Source: UBA4093 sp036676455
Lineage (GTDB): Bacteria > Cyanobacteriota > Sericytochromatia > S15B-MN24 > UBA4093
Reading direction: 5' to 3'
Length of the DNA stretch: 18,688 nucleotides
Assembly (NCBI GenBank): GCA_036676455.1
Contig: JAKFCW010000122.1
Location: 1-18,688, forward strand
Position 1 is the first letter of the stretch; every line of letters starts with the position of its first letter. The notes below the pieces were generated by a model. It was not told the DNA's origin and searched no databases. It saw nothing but the letters and a program-made list of their open reading frames with translations. Shown piece after piece: positions 1-8,661 of this stretch. The position numbers were made by a program, and so were the translations under genes.

Positions 1-55
1 CCTTCTTCGGCTCCTGGCGCCAAGGTATCCACCGTACGCCCTTTGTAGCTTGACC
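1..55 (-). rRNA. rrl: 23S ribosomal RNA, 5' end (partial)
   Basis: The reverse complement begins GGTCAAGCTACAAAGGGCGT and continues into CGGTGGATACC, which matches the conserved 5' end of bacterial 23S rRNA (E. coli GGTTAAGCGACTAAGCGTAC...CGGTGGATGCC). The mature 5' end is placed near position 55 by that alignment. The rest of the gene lies beyond the left edge. No 16S 3' end (anti-Shine-Dalgarno CCTCC context) and no spacer tRNA lies in the 730 nt upstream before a divergent protein gene. The gene therefore seems to be transcribed on its own rather than from a 16S-23S-5S operon. Confidence 0.93.
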
Positions 56-368
56 TACATTGGTTTCTCAGCGTTCGACGGGATGCCTCCCGTCTAATCC
101 TTGGATTATCCTCAAGATACTCGGGCTACCTTCGCTTCCAGTCCTCGCGGACCTTCCACTTCAGCAACCCTCATATTGTTGAGGTTTTTTGCTTTCCTAT
201 GCAGTTGTCAATGTGCTTCCCTGAATCCATTGGACTCAGATCCAAACCCTCCGTGGAGGACTCGGGTCTAAACCCAAAGCGAGAAGACCAACCTGAAGGC
301 CTCTCGACCTTCGAACCAACCTCTCGCAGTTTTCAGCGGGGGGTGCGGTGTTCACCGCCGGGTCTCTT

Positions 369-397
369 ACCTTAACTCCGCCTTAGGGCTTTGTCAA
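369..397 (-). promoter_or_regulatory. Proximal promoter (P2) of the 23S rRNA unit
   Basis: A consensus -35 TTGACA (397-392), exactly 17 nt, then TAAGGT (374-369) on the minus strand. Together with P1 this gives tandem promoters, as is common for rRNA units. The elements lie inside a series of 11-bp-phased GTTAAG-like repeats (see the entry for 371-409), so part of the promoter likeness could come from that repeat. Confidence 0.45.
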
Positions 398-409
398 CCC
401 TCTCTTAAC
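371..409. repeat. Four 11-bp-phased CTTAAC-type repeats at the 23S promoter
   Basis: On the plus strand CTTAAC (371), CTTAGG (382), GTCAAC (393) and CTTAAC (404) start exactly 11 bp apart. Helically phased direct repeats of about 11 bp are typical of sites for OmpR/PhoB-type response regulators. A similar array lies at 17378-17415 upstream of rmlD. Function is inferred; the third unit doubles as the P2 -35 box. Confidence 0.4.
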
Positions 410-462
410 TTGGAGTCTTCGGCGAGGCGGCCGCTTCCGGCGCGGTTGCCCAACGAAGATTT

Positions 463-492
463 ATCCTATCCCCAAGCCCCCACGTGAGTCAA
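463..492 (-). promoter_or_regulatory. Distal promoter (P1) of the 23S rRNA unit
   Basis: On the minus strand there is a -35 TTGACT (492-487), an 18-nt spacer and a -10 TAGGAT (468-463). An A-run GGAAAAAAGTAC lies immediately upstream of the -35 and could act as a weak UP element. The predicted start is near 456, giving a ~400-nt leader. This is a typical sigma70-type layout; the call rests on motif and spacing only. Confidence 0.5.
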
Positions 493-786
493 GTACTTTT
501 TTCCGGCGCAAAGGATCATTTGGCGCGGGTTTCGATCCTGCTCATGAGGTGAAATGTTCGCCGCATCACATTTCCCAGAGCACCCCATCCACATAAACAG
601 CGCAGTCAAGCCTTTTCAGACACGCTGCCCGTGAGCCCTCCTTACCCGCCAAGCGGCATTCAAGCCCATTCAACTTCTTGCTCCCTCCTTCACCCGGCCG
701 TTCCTGGCCAAAGGGAGTGCTTGTATTTTTGACCAGTTTACGATAGAAAATATTTACATCAAATCAAACGAAAAAGGAGGTCGGCG
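493..786. promoter_or_regulatory. Divergent intergenic region with candidate promoter and RBS of the drmD-like gene
   Basis: The last 60 nt before the helicase gene are AT-rich compared with the surroundings. A plus-strand TTGACC (729-734), a 16-nt spacer and TATTTA (751-756) form a possible promoter. A perfect AGGAGG (775-780) lies 6 nt before the ATG at 787 and fixes that start. The remainder (493-720) shows no gene. It has one imperfect stem (CTCCCT near 681 pairing with AGGGAG near 713) followed by a T-rich stretch; its role is unclear. Confidence 0.4.
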
Positions 787-3700
787 ATGCATTCCAGCCC
801 CGCTCTTCCCCGTGAAGGCATGATGGCCATGGTTCGAAACCGTCGCGGACTCGTCTCCCACGTCGAGGCCTTCCCGCCCGACCCCGGCCCCGAGGGTCGC
901 CTCCACCTGGTGCGCATCGCGTACACCGACCCCGACGGCGCGCGCGAAGATTCCCTCATCTGGGAGCGCGAGGCCAACGCCCGCCTCATCGAAACCCAGG
1001 CCCTTCCGAACATCAGGCAAGCCTCGCCCATGGACGAGCGCGAGTTCAACGCCCTGGTCCGGGCCAGCCGGTGGAGCGCCCTCACGCCCACCCTCGAACT
1101 CGCCGGAATGAGCGACGAGCAGCCCCTCATCGCCTCGCCCTTCTTCGGCGCGCTGCAAATCGAGGACTATCAGCTCGTCCCCTTGCTCAGGGCGCTACGC
1201 ATGCCCCGCGTCTCCCTGCTCCTGGCCGATGGCGTGGGGCTGGGAAAAACCATCGAATGCGGCTTGATCCTGCGCGAACTGATGCTGCGCAGGCGCATCC
1301 GCCGCGTGCTGATCCTCTGCCCCGCCACCTTGCGCCGCCAGTGGCAACAAGAGATGCATGAGAAGTTCGCCCTGCGCTTCGACCTCATCGACCGCAAGGA
1401 AACCATGGCCGTCCAGAAGCGCCTCGGCCTCGGAGCCAACCCCTGGCGAGTCCACGAGAAGGCCATCGTCAGCTACCAGTACCTGCGCCAACCCGAGGTC
1501 TTCGAGCAGTTCCGCGCCGCCGCCGCCACGCCCGAAGCCCCATGGGACCTCCTCATCGTCGACGAGGCGCATAACCTGAGCCCAGGGGGTTTCGGCCCGG
1601 ACTCGGAGCTGTCCCGGATGCTGCGGCGCATGAGCCCGTCCTTCGAGCACCGGATCTTTTTGACGGCCACTCCTCACAATGGCCATACCCGCAGCTTCTC
1701 GGGCCTGCTCGAAGCCCTCGACCCCGTGCGCTTCAGCCGCACGAGCTCCTTCACTCCCGAGGAGAAGCAGCGCATCGAGCAAGTCGTGGTCCGCCGCCTG
1801 AAGCGCGACCTCCTCTCGACGACCGGTAAGCCCCGCTTCACCGAACGCCATGTCGAAGCCCTCCCCAATTTGCTCCTGAAAAGCGACGAGCACGCCCTGC
1901 TGCAGGCTTTCGATTCCTTTCGCGCGGAGGTGCGACGTCAGGTCCGCCGGGCGCTCCGCTCGGAATCCCTGGCCGGCGCCTTCGCCATCGAGGTCCTGAG
2001 CAAACGCATGCTCTCGGGGCCTGCAACCTTTGCAGAAAGCTGGTGGCGCTGCATGGAGGGACTCGAAGCGACCGAACGCGCGAAGTCCGCTGACGTTCGG
2101 GCCGCCAAGACCGCCTCGGACACGGAGCTCGAAGACGATGAGGAACGCGAGGCTCGCACCCGTCACGCCCTCACGATCGTCGGCTCCTGGCTCGCGAGCA
2201 TGTCCCAGGCCCTGGCCAAGCCCATCGAAGCCGTGAACGAGGCCATCGAGGCCCTGGGGCTCGGGTGGGGACAATCCGAGCTTCCGAGCAGCGACGCTCG
2301 TTACACGTCCCTGGAGCGCTTCTGCCGGTCCGCGCTCATCACCGAGGCGGGCTGGCGAGACGATGAACGCCTGATCATCTTCACCGAGTACAAGACCAGC
2401 CTGGATTACCTGGCGCGGCGGCTCGAAGCGGATCTCGGAACGCCCGGCGCGATCCGGGTGCTCTACGGGGGGATGTCCGACCCGGAGCGCCAGCGCATCA
2501 AGGAGGCCTTCAACGATCCCGCCGATCCGCTCCGAATCCTGGTGGCCACCGATGCCGCCTCGGAAGGCCTGAATCTGCAAGAGACCTGCCGCTACCTGCT
2601 CCACTGGGACATCCCCTGGAATCCCTCCCGCATGGAGCAGCGCAACGGCCGGCTCGATCGGCACGGCCAGGCCCGCGACGTCACGATCTTCCACTTCAGC
2701 TCGGAGGATGACGACTCCCTGCGCTTCATGGGACGCCTCCTCGCCAAGCGCTCGCAGATCCGAGAGGACCGCATCCTGGCCGATCCGCTCTTCAGCGAAG
2801 CCATCGAGGCGCACTTCATCAAAGAGGCGCCGGCAGAGGGACTGCTCTTCCAGCTTGATGAAGCCCTCTCGGCCAAGCCCGAGCCCGATGATCTGCCCCC
2901 CGAGCCTCCCGTGGAAAACGGTGAGGCTCAGCAGCAGGCCCTGCAAACCCTCGCCGAGAAACTAGACCTTTCGCCTTCCAGCCTCCAAGACACCCTGGAG
3001 ATCGCCATGAGCTTCGGCTGCGGCCTCCCGCGGATGGAAGGCCCCGACGAGCGAGGACGCTTTCGCCTGGTGGATCCCGTCCCCGCCGCTTGGCGATCGC
3101 TCATCGACGAGGCCCTGCCTCCCCCCGCCAGCGCAGGCCTGATGGCTAGCCTCCCGCGGCTGACCTTCGACCCCGGAACCTTGCTACACGACCATGCGGA
3201 CCGCAAGGTCTTCCGCCCCGAGAAGAACACCTTCCTGATGCACCTGGGACATCCGATTCTGCAACAGGCCCTCGGGGCGATCGCCCGAGCCCGCCACCAG
3301 CCCGACCGCTTCTCCCGCTGGATCGCCCGGCGCGGCCCCTTACCCGAAGGCGCGGACGCCGCGATCCTCCTCACGGTCGAGGAAATCGCCGTCAATGGCC
3401 TGCAAGAAACCGCTCACCACTGGGTCCGCACTTGGTGCTTCCCGCTGCGCGACGGCAAGCTGCTGCCGCCTCGCGAAGCTCCTCCCCCGCGCCTCACTCC
3501 GGGCGCTGCCCCCGCCAAGCCTCTGGAGTTCCCGCTTACCGAGCAAGCTCGCGCGATCTGGTCATGGACTCAGAACGACCTCCAGGCCTTCATCGAACTG
3601 CAGGCGAGCGCATTGAGCCTGCGGCTGTCGGCAGCCTTTCAGCAAACCGGTGAACGCACGATCGCCGAGGAAAAGGAGCGCTTCCAGGAACGCCTCGCCG

Positions 3701-4017
3701 AGATCGGCCGATCCCTGCGCGAAAACACCCTGGCCAAGCTGGAGCGCGAGCATGACGCCTTCATCCAGGCCATGCGCCAGACCACCTTCCTCATGGAGAT
3801 CGAGCAGGCACGCGAGCAACGGCTCTTCGACCTGACCAAGGAGCTCCAGCTCAGGCGCCGGCACTACAAGGAGCTGCGCACGCAACTGGAAGAAGAGCGC
3901 GATCGCCTCGTCGAGCGCGTCCTGCCCTCCCGTTATCGCCTCAAGGACCGCATGCAGGTCCTCCCCGTCGCCGTCGAGATTCGTTTCCCGGAGGAGGTAT
4001 CGCATGTCCGAGACTGA
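787..4017 (+). CDS. drmD: SNF2-family helicase, DISARM DrmD-like
   Basis: A 1076-aa superfamily 2 helicase/translocase expected to act on DNA in the cytoplasm. Motif I DGVGLGKT is at residues 148-155, DEAH at 259-262, TATPHNG at 293-299, motif IV-like IIFTEYK near 530-536, motif V ATDAASEGLNL from 587 and motif VI QRNGRLDRHGQ at 618-628. These make both RecA lobes complete. Residues ~940-1050 are charged and heptad-like, probably coiled coil, and end in a PVAVEIRFPEE tail. I saw no nuclease motif. Length, SNF2 type and the following large adenine methylase match DrmD of class 1 DISARM, a phage-restriction system. The ATG at 787 follows AGGAGG by 6 nt. Its last 14 nt overlap the methylase start, so translation is probably coupled. 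The DISARM assignment is an inference from family features and order; other defence-type SNF2 helicases look similar. Confidence 0.8.
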   Translation: MHSSPALPREGMMAMVRNRRGLVSHVEAFPPDPGPEGRLHLVRIAYTDPDGAREDSLIWEREANARLIETQALPNIRQASPMDEREFNALVRASRWSALTPTLELAGMSDEQPLIASPFFGALQIEDYQLVPLLRALRMPRVSLLLADGVGLGKTIECGLILRELMLRRRIRRVLILCPATLRRQWQQEMHEKFALRFDLIDRKETMAVQKRLGLGANPWRVHEKAIVSYQYLRQPEVFEQFRAAAATPEAPWDLLIVDEAHNLSPGGFGPDSELSRMLRRMSPSFEHRIFLTATPHNGHTRSFSGLLEALDPVRFSRTSSFTPEEKQRIEQVVVRRLKRDLLSTTGKPRFTERHVEALPNLLLKSDEHALLQAFDSFRAEVRRQVRRALRSESLAGAFAIEVLSKRMLSGPATFAESWWRCMEGLEATERAKSADVRAAKTASDTELEDDEEREARTRHALTIVGSWLASMSQALAKPIEAVNEAIEALGLGWGQSELPSSDARYTSLERFCRSALITEAGWRDDERLIIFTEYKTSLDYLARRLEADLGTPGAIRVLYGGMSDPERQRIKEAFNDPADPLRILVATDAASEGLNLQETCRYLLHWDIPWNPSRMEQRNGRLDRHGQARDVTIFHFSSEDDDSLRFMGRLLAKRSQIREDRILADPLFSEAIEAHFIKEAPAEGLLFQLDEALSAKPEPDDLPPEPPVENGEAQQQALQTLAEKLDLSPSSLQDTLEIAMSFGCGLPRMEGPDERGRFRLVDPVPAAWRSLIDEALPPPASAGLMASLPRLTFDPGTLLHDHADRKVFRPEKNTFLMHLGHPILQQALGAIARARHQPDRFSRWIARRGPLPEGADAAILLTVEEIAVNGLQETAHHWVRTWCFPLRDGKLLPPREAPPPRLTPGAAPAKPLEFPLTEQARAIWSWTQNDLQAFIELQASALSLRLSAAFQQTGERTIAEEKERFQERLAEIGRSLRENTLAKLEREHDAFIQAMRQTTFLMEIEQAREQRLFDLTKELQLRRRHYKELRTQLEEERDRLVERVLPSRYRLKDRMQVLPVAVEIRFPEEVSHVRD

Positions 4018-7000
4018 CATCCTGGCCTGGTGGAGCGAACTCCCGCAGGCCGGCTGGCTGCTTTCTCCCGAGGCCCTCGCGGGCCTGATGGAAATCGCCG
4101 CCCCGCCCCTGCCGACGCGCCGCGCAGAGAACCTCCATGCCGCCGTCACCCAGTTCCTCGAAGCCGACGCGCCCGCTCGCAAACCCTTCACCCACCTCGT
4201 CGACCTCGTCCTCCAGGATGCCCTGGGCTACTCCATGGGCTGGCTAAAGCCCAGTGCCATCGGCGCAGACTGGGCGCAGCGCTCGCTGGAAGGCGAGACG
4301 GTCAAGCCTCAGCGCCTCTGGAAAGGCCGCTCGGGAGGGTTTCTCCCGGTCTTTCTCGCGGATCCCCAGCTCAACCTGAGCACGGGGCGCGGGCGGAGGC
4401 TCGGCGCCAAGGCCGTGGAATGGCTCAGGCAGCAGGGAGTGGCGATCGCCCTACTCACCAACGGCGCGCAGTGGCGCCTGATTCATGCCAGCCCAGACCA
4501 GTCATCTCACGTCGAGTGGAACGCCGCAGACTGGTTCGCCGCCGGCCTCCCCACCCCCCAGTTCCACGGCATGCGCCATGTCCTGGGCATCCAGGCCATG
4601 CGGCCGTCCAAGACGACCGCGATAAGCCCCCTCATGAGCGCGCTCCAGGCCTCCCGGTCGGGACGCTCCGACCTGTCCCAGCAGATGGGCGAACGCGTCC
4701 GCCAGGCGGTCGAGTTGCTCATCTCGGCCCAGGGGACGGCCCTCGACGCCATTCGTGCGGAGGTCCCGCCGCGCATGCTCTACGTGGCCGCCTGCCGGAT
4801 CATCATGCGCCTGGTGGTTCTTCTCTTCGCGGAGGCCAGGGGACTCCTGCCCACCGACAACCCCATCTACCGCAACTCGTACGGGCTCTCCAGCCTCCAG
4901 GATTCGCTGAATCGTACGTCCCAGCAATCCGAGCCCGCCTACAGCGCCTGGCCGCGCCTGCTGGGCGCGTTTCGACTGGTTTACGAGGGCTCGCACCACC
5001 GCGATCTCGTGGTGCCTGCGTACGGCGGAGCGCTCTTCGAAGCGGGGGACGCCATGTCTAGCGAGCCCCTGTCCCGCGCCATGGCCGCCCTGGAATCCCC
5101 CGCCGGGATCGGCGATCGCATCATCGGGCAGATCCTCGAACTGCTCTGCCGGACACATGTCCGACTCCAGGTGGGCCGGCAATCAACCCGCATGACCGTC
5201 CCGGTCGATTTTTCCGACCTCGACACCGCCTACATCGGCATCCTCTACGAGGGGCTACTCGATTACGAGCTCCGCCACGCCACCCACGACCCCGTCCTCT
5301 TCCTGAACCTGGGCAAGCAACCCGCCATGCCCCTCAGCCAACTTGAAAGCCTCGACGACAAGGCCCTGAAAGTGCTGCTCGACGGCCTGCAAAAGCGCGG
5401 CGACGACGACGATAACGACTCCTTGGAGGCCATGGCCGAAGCAGCGCCCTCGCCCACCTCCGACGCGCCGCCCCCGGAGGACGCCGTGCGTCGCGCTTAT
5501 GCCTGGGCCCGCAGAGCGGTCGAAGCCGGGAAACTACTGGGAGCGCGCGACCTCGCCGATCCCGTGAAACGCGAGGAAGCCGCAAGGGCATTGATCAAGC
5601 GAATCGTGCTTCCCGGTGAATGGTACCTGGTGCGCTGGGGAGGCACCCGCAAGGGAAGCGGAAGCTTCTACACCCGCCCGGAATTGACCCTGCCGATGGT
5701 GAGCCGCACGCTCCATCCGCTGGTCTACGAGCCCCCGTCCCCCGACTCCGCCGTTACCACGGGTGACCGCGAACCACCCCTCTCCGCGCGCCCGCGGGAG
5801 CCCGAGGCCATCCTCGCGCTGTCCATCTGCGATCCGAGCATGGGGTCAGGCTCCTTCCTGGTGGCTGCCCTGCGCTACCTGACGGATGCCCTGGTCGCCA
5901 GCCTCTACGCCCATGGCCGCATCCAGGCCCACGGGCGCCAGACCGTCGTCACGCTGGCCAGCGGCACCGCGTCTTGCGGCGAGCTCTGCGAGGAGGCCTT
6001 GCCGCTGCCGCCGGACGATGAGAACTTCGAGCCGGCCCTCAGAGCCCGCCTCAAGCGCCACCTGGTCGAGCGCTGCCTCTATGGGGTCGACCTCGATCCG
6101 CTGGCGGTCGAACTCGGAAAGCTCGCGCTCTGGGTCGAAACGATGGATCGCGAGCTGCCTTTCAGCTTCCTCGATCACAAGCTGAAGGTGGGCAACGCCC
6201 TGGTCGGAGCGACCTTCGACGGCTTCCTCAAGTACCCAGTGATGGCCTGGGAGCGCGAGGGCGGCGACAAGGGCCACCGCGGAGTGACCCTCGCGCCGGA
6301 CGCCTGGAGCACGGCCCTCAAGGCCAAGCGCGCCCAGGTCCGCGCGGAGCTGGATCAGCTCCTGACCGGGAGCCTGAACTGGCTGAGTGAGGATCGCTCG
6401 AGTGCGGCGATCGCCACCCATGCCCACGCCATGGAAACCCTCACGACGCTCCATCGCCTTCCCGTCCATCGCTCCGACCTGAAGGCCCAGATCTACCGGA
6501 CGGAGATCAGCGAAAGTCCCGCCCTCCGAGAAATGAAGCGCGCCTTCGACACCTTCTGCGCCATCTGGTTCTGGCCAGCGGATCAGCTGGACATGGCCCC
6601 CACGCCCCTCACCTACCTGGACCCGGAGCCGGATACCCTCGCCATGGTCGATCACCTGGCCGAAAAGCACCGCTTCTTCCACTGGGAACTCGCGTTCCCG
6701 GATGTCTTCACGACCCCGCGCGCGGGGTTCGACGCCGTGGTCGGAAATCCCCCGTGGGAAACCCAGAAGCCCAACTCCCAGGAGTTCTTCTCGAATCACG
6801 ACGCGCTTTACCGCACCTACGGCAAACAGGAGGCCCTCCGCCAGCAAGAGCGCTACTTCGAGTCGGATCCGTCGCTCGAGCGGAAGTGGCTGGAGGCCAG
6901 CGCGACCCTGAAGGCCCAGAGCAACTGGGTACGCTTCGCCGCCGCACCATTCGGAGAGGCGATGGAGAACTCACCGTGGGCGCGCCATCTCAGCTTGCCG

Positions 7001-8647
7001 GAAGGCTATTGCGACCCCGAGCATCCCTTTCGCCACCAGGGCTCCGCGGATCCCAACACCTACAAGATGTTCCTCGAGATGGGCCACGCACTGCTCAAGC
7101 CCGGAGGGCAGATGGGCCTGATCGTCCCGAGCAGCCTGTACAGCGACAAGGGGGCGCAGGCCCTCCGCGCGCTTTTTCTCGAGCGCTGCCGCTGGCGCTG
7201 GCTCTTCGCCTTCGAGAACCGCCAGAAGATCTTCGACATCCACCGCTCCTTCAAGTTCTGCATGATCATCCTCCAGAAAGGCGGCAGCACCCAGGCGCTT
7301 CGCACCGCCTTCATGCGCCAGGATCGCTTCGACTGGGAACGGGCCGAAGAGGTGGCCTTCGCGTACGAGGCCTCCCTCGCCACTCGCTTCAGCCCCAAGA
7401 GTCTGGCCTTTCTGGAACTCGAAGGCCGCCGGGACGTCGACATCCTCCGGCGCATCTACGCCAACTCCGTCCTGCTGGGCGAAACAGGCGAATGCGGCTG
7501 GGGCATCCAGTCGGGACGCGAGTTCCACATGACCGACGACTCCAACCTCTTCGAGGCCCGCGAGGCATGGGAGGCAAGAGGCTACCGCCCGGATCCGCAC
7601 GGTCGCTGGGTCACCCCCGAAGGAGAAATGGCCCTCCCGCTTTACCAGGGGGTCATGATCCACCAGTACGACTACTCCGCGAAGGCATGGCTCCGGGGAA
7701 CCGGCCTGGCCGCCACCTGGGAGAGCATCCCCTGGCAGGAAAAGCGTCTCGCCCCCCAGTTCCTGATGGCCCGGGAGGACGCGCTCCGCAAGGGCGCTCG
7801 CGTCCTGGCCCCCAAGGTCACTTACCGCAGCATCGCCCGCAACACGGATGAGCGCACGCTGATCGCCTCGCTGAACCCCGGCTTGCCCTGCGGCCACAAG
7901 CTCGGAGTGCTTCGCAACGAGGACCCATTGCTCACCTGCGCCCTGCCCGCGCTGCTCAACTCCTTCGTCCTCGACTGGGTCGCCCGGATCCGGATCGGCG
8001 GCACCCAGGTCGACGCGCACGTCGTCTCCGAGCTTCCCTTGGTTCCGCCGCGGCACGACCTGATTCCCGTCCTGGCCGCCAACACCCTGCGACTGAACGG
8101 CCCGTCGCCACTCTTCGCGCCCCTCTGGCTGACGCTCCGCCCCTTCCTGCCCGAAGGCCGCAGCCCCGACTCACTCTATTGCCTGACCCCGCATGAGCGG
8201 CTGCGCGTCCGCTGCATCACCGAGGCGCTCGTCGCCTGGCTCTACGGCCTTCGACTGGAGGACCTGACCACCATGCTCTCGCCCGATCCGACCAAAGCAC
8301 GCGGATTCTGGCGCGTGGATCGGGACCTGCCGCCCGAGCACCGGCTCACCACCCTGACCCTCGAAGCCTTCAAGGCCCTCCTGGCCGTCGGCCCCTTTCG
8401 ATTCCTGGAGCAGCACGAGGGCGAAGGCTGGATGCTTCCCACGACCCTGGAGGTCGACGGCGAGGCGCGTGAAGTTCGCTCCGCCCTGGGACCCCGCTTC
8501 CACCCGTGGCAACTCGCCGCCTCCCCCGACGAAAGCTGGGCCACATGCCACTCCCAGGCCCAAGCCATTGAAGCCCTTGGGAACCTCCCCACCCAAAGTG
8601 GTTCTTCGAGTACCATGCGAAGGATGAAGCAGCCCGCCTTATTCTGA
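4004..8647 (+). CDS. drmMI: Large N6-adenine DNA methylase (Eco57I/PglX-like), DISARM DrmMI-like
   Basis: A 1547-aa protein. AdoMet motif I DPSMGSGSF is at residues 610-618, a GVDLDP segment at 694-699 and catalytic NPPW (N6-adenine type) at 915-918. About 300 residues separate motif I from NPPW, as in Eco57I- and PglX-type enzymes. The C-terminal part (from ~1000), with RIRIGGTQVDAH near 1328-1340, is where the target-recognition region lies in this family. The N-terminal ~200 residues resemble an HsdR-N-type domain, including LTNGAQWRLIH at 151-161, but a PD-(D/E)xK triad is not visible. An acidic linker (DDDDND) lies near 466. It should modify host DNA as the self/non-self mark for the partner helicase. 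It starts inside the end of the helicase gene behind GGAGGAGG. The order helicase-methylase is that of class 1 DISARM, but drmA, drmB and drmC do not follow. Some type IIG or BREX PglX-like enzymes share this architecture. Confidence 0.8.
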   Translation: MSETDILAWWSELPQAGWLLSPEALAGLMEIAAPPLPTRRAENLHAAVTQFLEADAPARKPFTHLVDLVLQDALGYSMGWLKPSAIGADWAQRSLEGETVKPQRLWKGRSGGFLPVFLADPQLNLSTGRGRRLGAKAVEWLRQQGVAIALLTNGAQWRLIHASPDQSSHVEWNAADWFAAGLPTPQFHGMRHVLGIQAMRPSKTTAISPLMSALQASRSGRSDLSQQMGERVRQAVELLISAQGTALDAIRAEVPPRMLYVAACRIIMRLVVLLFAEARGLLPTDNPIYRNSYGLSSLQDSLNRTSQQSEPAYSAWPRLLGAFRLVYEGSHHRDLVVPAYGGALFEAGDAMSSEPLSRAMAALESPAGIGDRIIGQILELLCRTHVRLQVGRQSTRMTVPVDFSDLDTAYIGILYEGLLDYELRHATHDPVLFLNLGKQPAMPLSQLESLDDKALKVLLDGLQKRGDDDDNDSLEAMAEAAPSPTSDAPPPEDAVRRAYAWARRAVEAGKLLGARDLADPVKREEAARALIKRIVLPGEWYLVRWGGTRKGSGSFYTRPELTLPMVSRTLHPLVYEPPSPDSAVTTGDREPPLSARPREPEAILALSICDPSMGSGSFLVAALRYLTDALVASLYAHGRIQAHGRQTVVTLASGTASCGELCEEALPLPPDDENFEPALRARLKRHLVERCLYGVDLDPLAVELGKLALWVETMDRELPFSFLDHKLKVGNALVGATFDGFLKYPVMAWEREGGDKGHRGVTLAPDAWSTALKAKRAQVRAELDQLLTGSLNWLSEDRSSAAIATHAHAMETLTTLHRLPVHRSDLKAQIYRTEISESPALREMKRAFDTFCAIWFWPADQLDMAPTPLTYLDPEPDTLAMVDHLAEKHRFFHWELAFPDVFTTPRAGFDAVVGNPPWETQKPNSQEFFSNHDALYRTYGKQEALRQQERYFESDPSLERKWLEASATLKAQSNWVRFAAAPFGEAMENSPWARHLSLPEGYCDPEHPFRHQGSADPNTYKMFLEMGHALLKPGGQMGLIVPSSLYSDKGAQALRALFLERCRWRWLFAFENRQKIFDIHRSFKFCMIILQKGGSTQALRTAFMRQDRFDWERAEEVAFAYEASLATRFSPKSLAFLELEGRRDVDILRRIYANSVLLGETGECGWGIQSGREFHMTDDSNLFEAREAWEARGYRPDPHGRWVTPEGEMALPLYQGVMIHQYDYSAKAWLRGTGLAATWESIPWQEKRLAPQFLMAREDALRKGARVLAPKVTYRSIARNTDERTLIASLNPGLPCGHKLGVLRNEDPLLTCALPALLNSFVLDWVARIRIGGTQVDAHVVSELPLVPPRHDLIPVLAANTLRLNGPSPLFAPLWLTLRPFLPEGRSPDSLYCLTPHERLRVRCITEALVAWLYGLRLEDLTTMLSPDPTKARGFWRVDRDLPPEHRLTTLTLEAFKALLAVGPFRFLEQHEGEGWMLPTTLEVDGEAREVRSALGPRFHPWQLAASPDESWATCHSQAQAIEALGNLPTQSGSSSTMRRMKQPALF

Positions 8648-8661
8648 AGGGAGTCGCCGCC

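Larger units (their letters stand above)
56..456 (-). other. 23S rRNA leader / spacer-like region with boxA-D4 block
   Basis: This stretch lies between the 23S 5' end and the distal promoter start point and has no convincing open reading frame. Read on the minus strand it contains GCACATTGACAA (205-216) directly followed by CTGCATA (198-204). The arrangement resembles the boxA antiterminator and D4 element at the 3' end of cyanobacterial 16S-23S spacers, and similar blocks occur in Firmicutes. A short hairpin (AACCTCA...TGAGGTT, about 168-188) lies just downstream of it. No tRNA-Ile or tRNA-Ala could be recognised. The spacer-type processing and antitermination signals are thus kept although no 16S gene precedes them. 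Confidence 0.6.

Noticed and set aside
206..211. TTGACA on the minus strand as a third 23S promoter
   Set aside because: No acceptable -10 lies 16-18 nt downstream, and the hexamer is part of the conserved boxA-D4 spacer block.
681..729. Possible rho-independent terminator before the helicase gene
   Set aside because: The stem is short and interrupted and no plus-strand gene precedes it that would need termination.
771..786. AAAAAGGAGGTCGG as a reverse-strand 16S rRNA 3' end
   Set aside because: Only the anti-SD core matches. The preceding 16S helix 45 sequence is absent and the position suits the ribosome site of the helicase gene.
1195..2946. 583-codon open frame on the minus strand inside the helicase gene
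   Set aside because: It is the antisense shadow of a high-GC gene with full helicase motifs on the plus strand; composition is Gly/Arg/Glu-rich without domains and no ribosome site was seen. The same holds for minus frames at 5846-6847, 6971-8056, 8842-9576, 9269-10426, 11730-12728 and 16230-17156.
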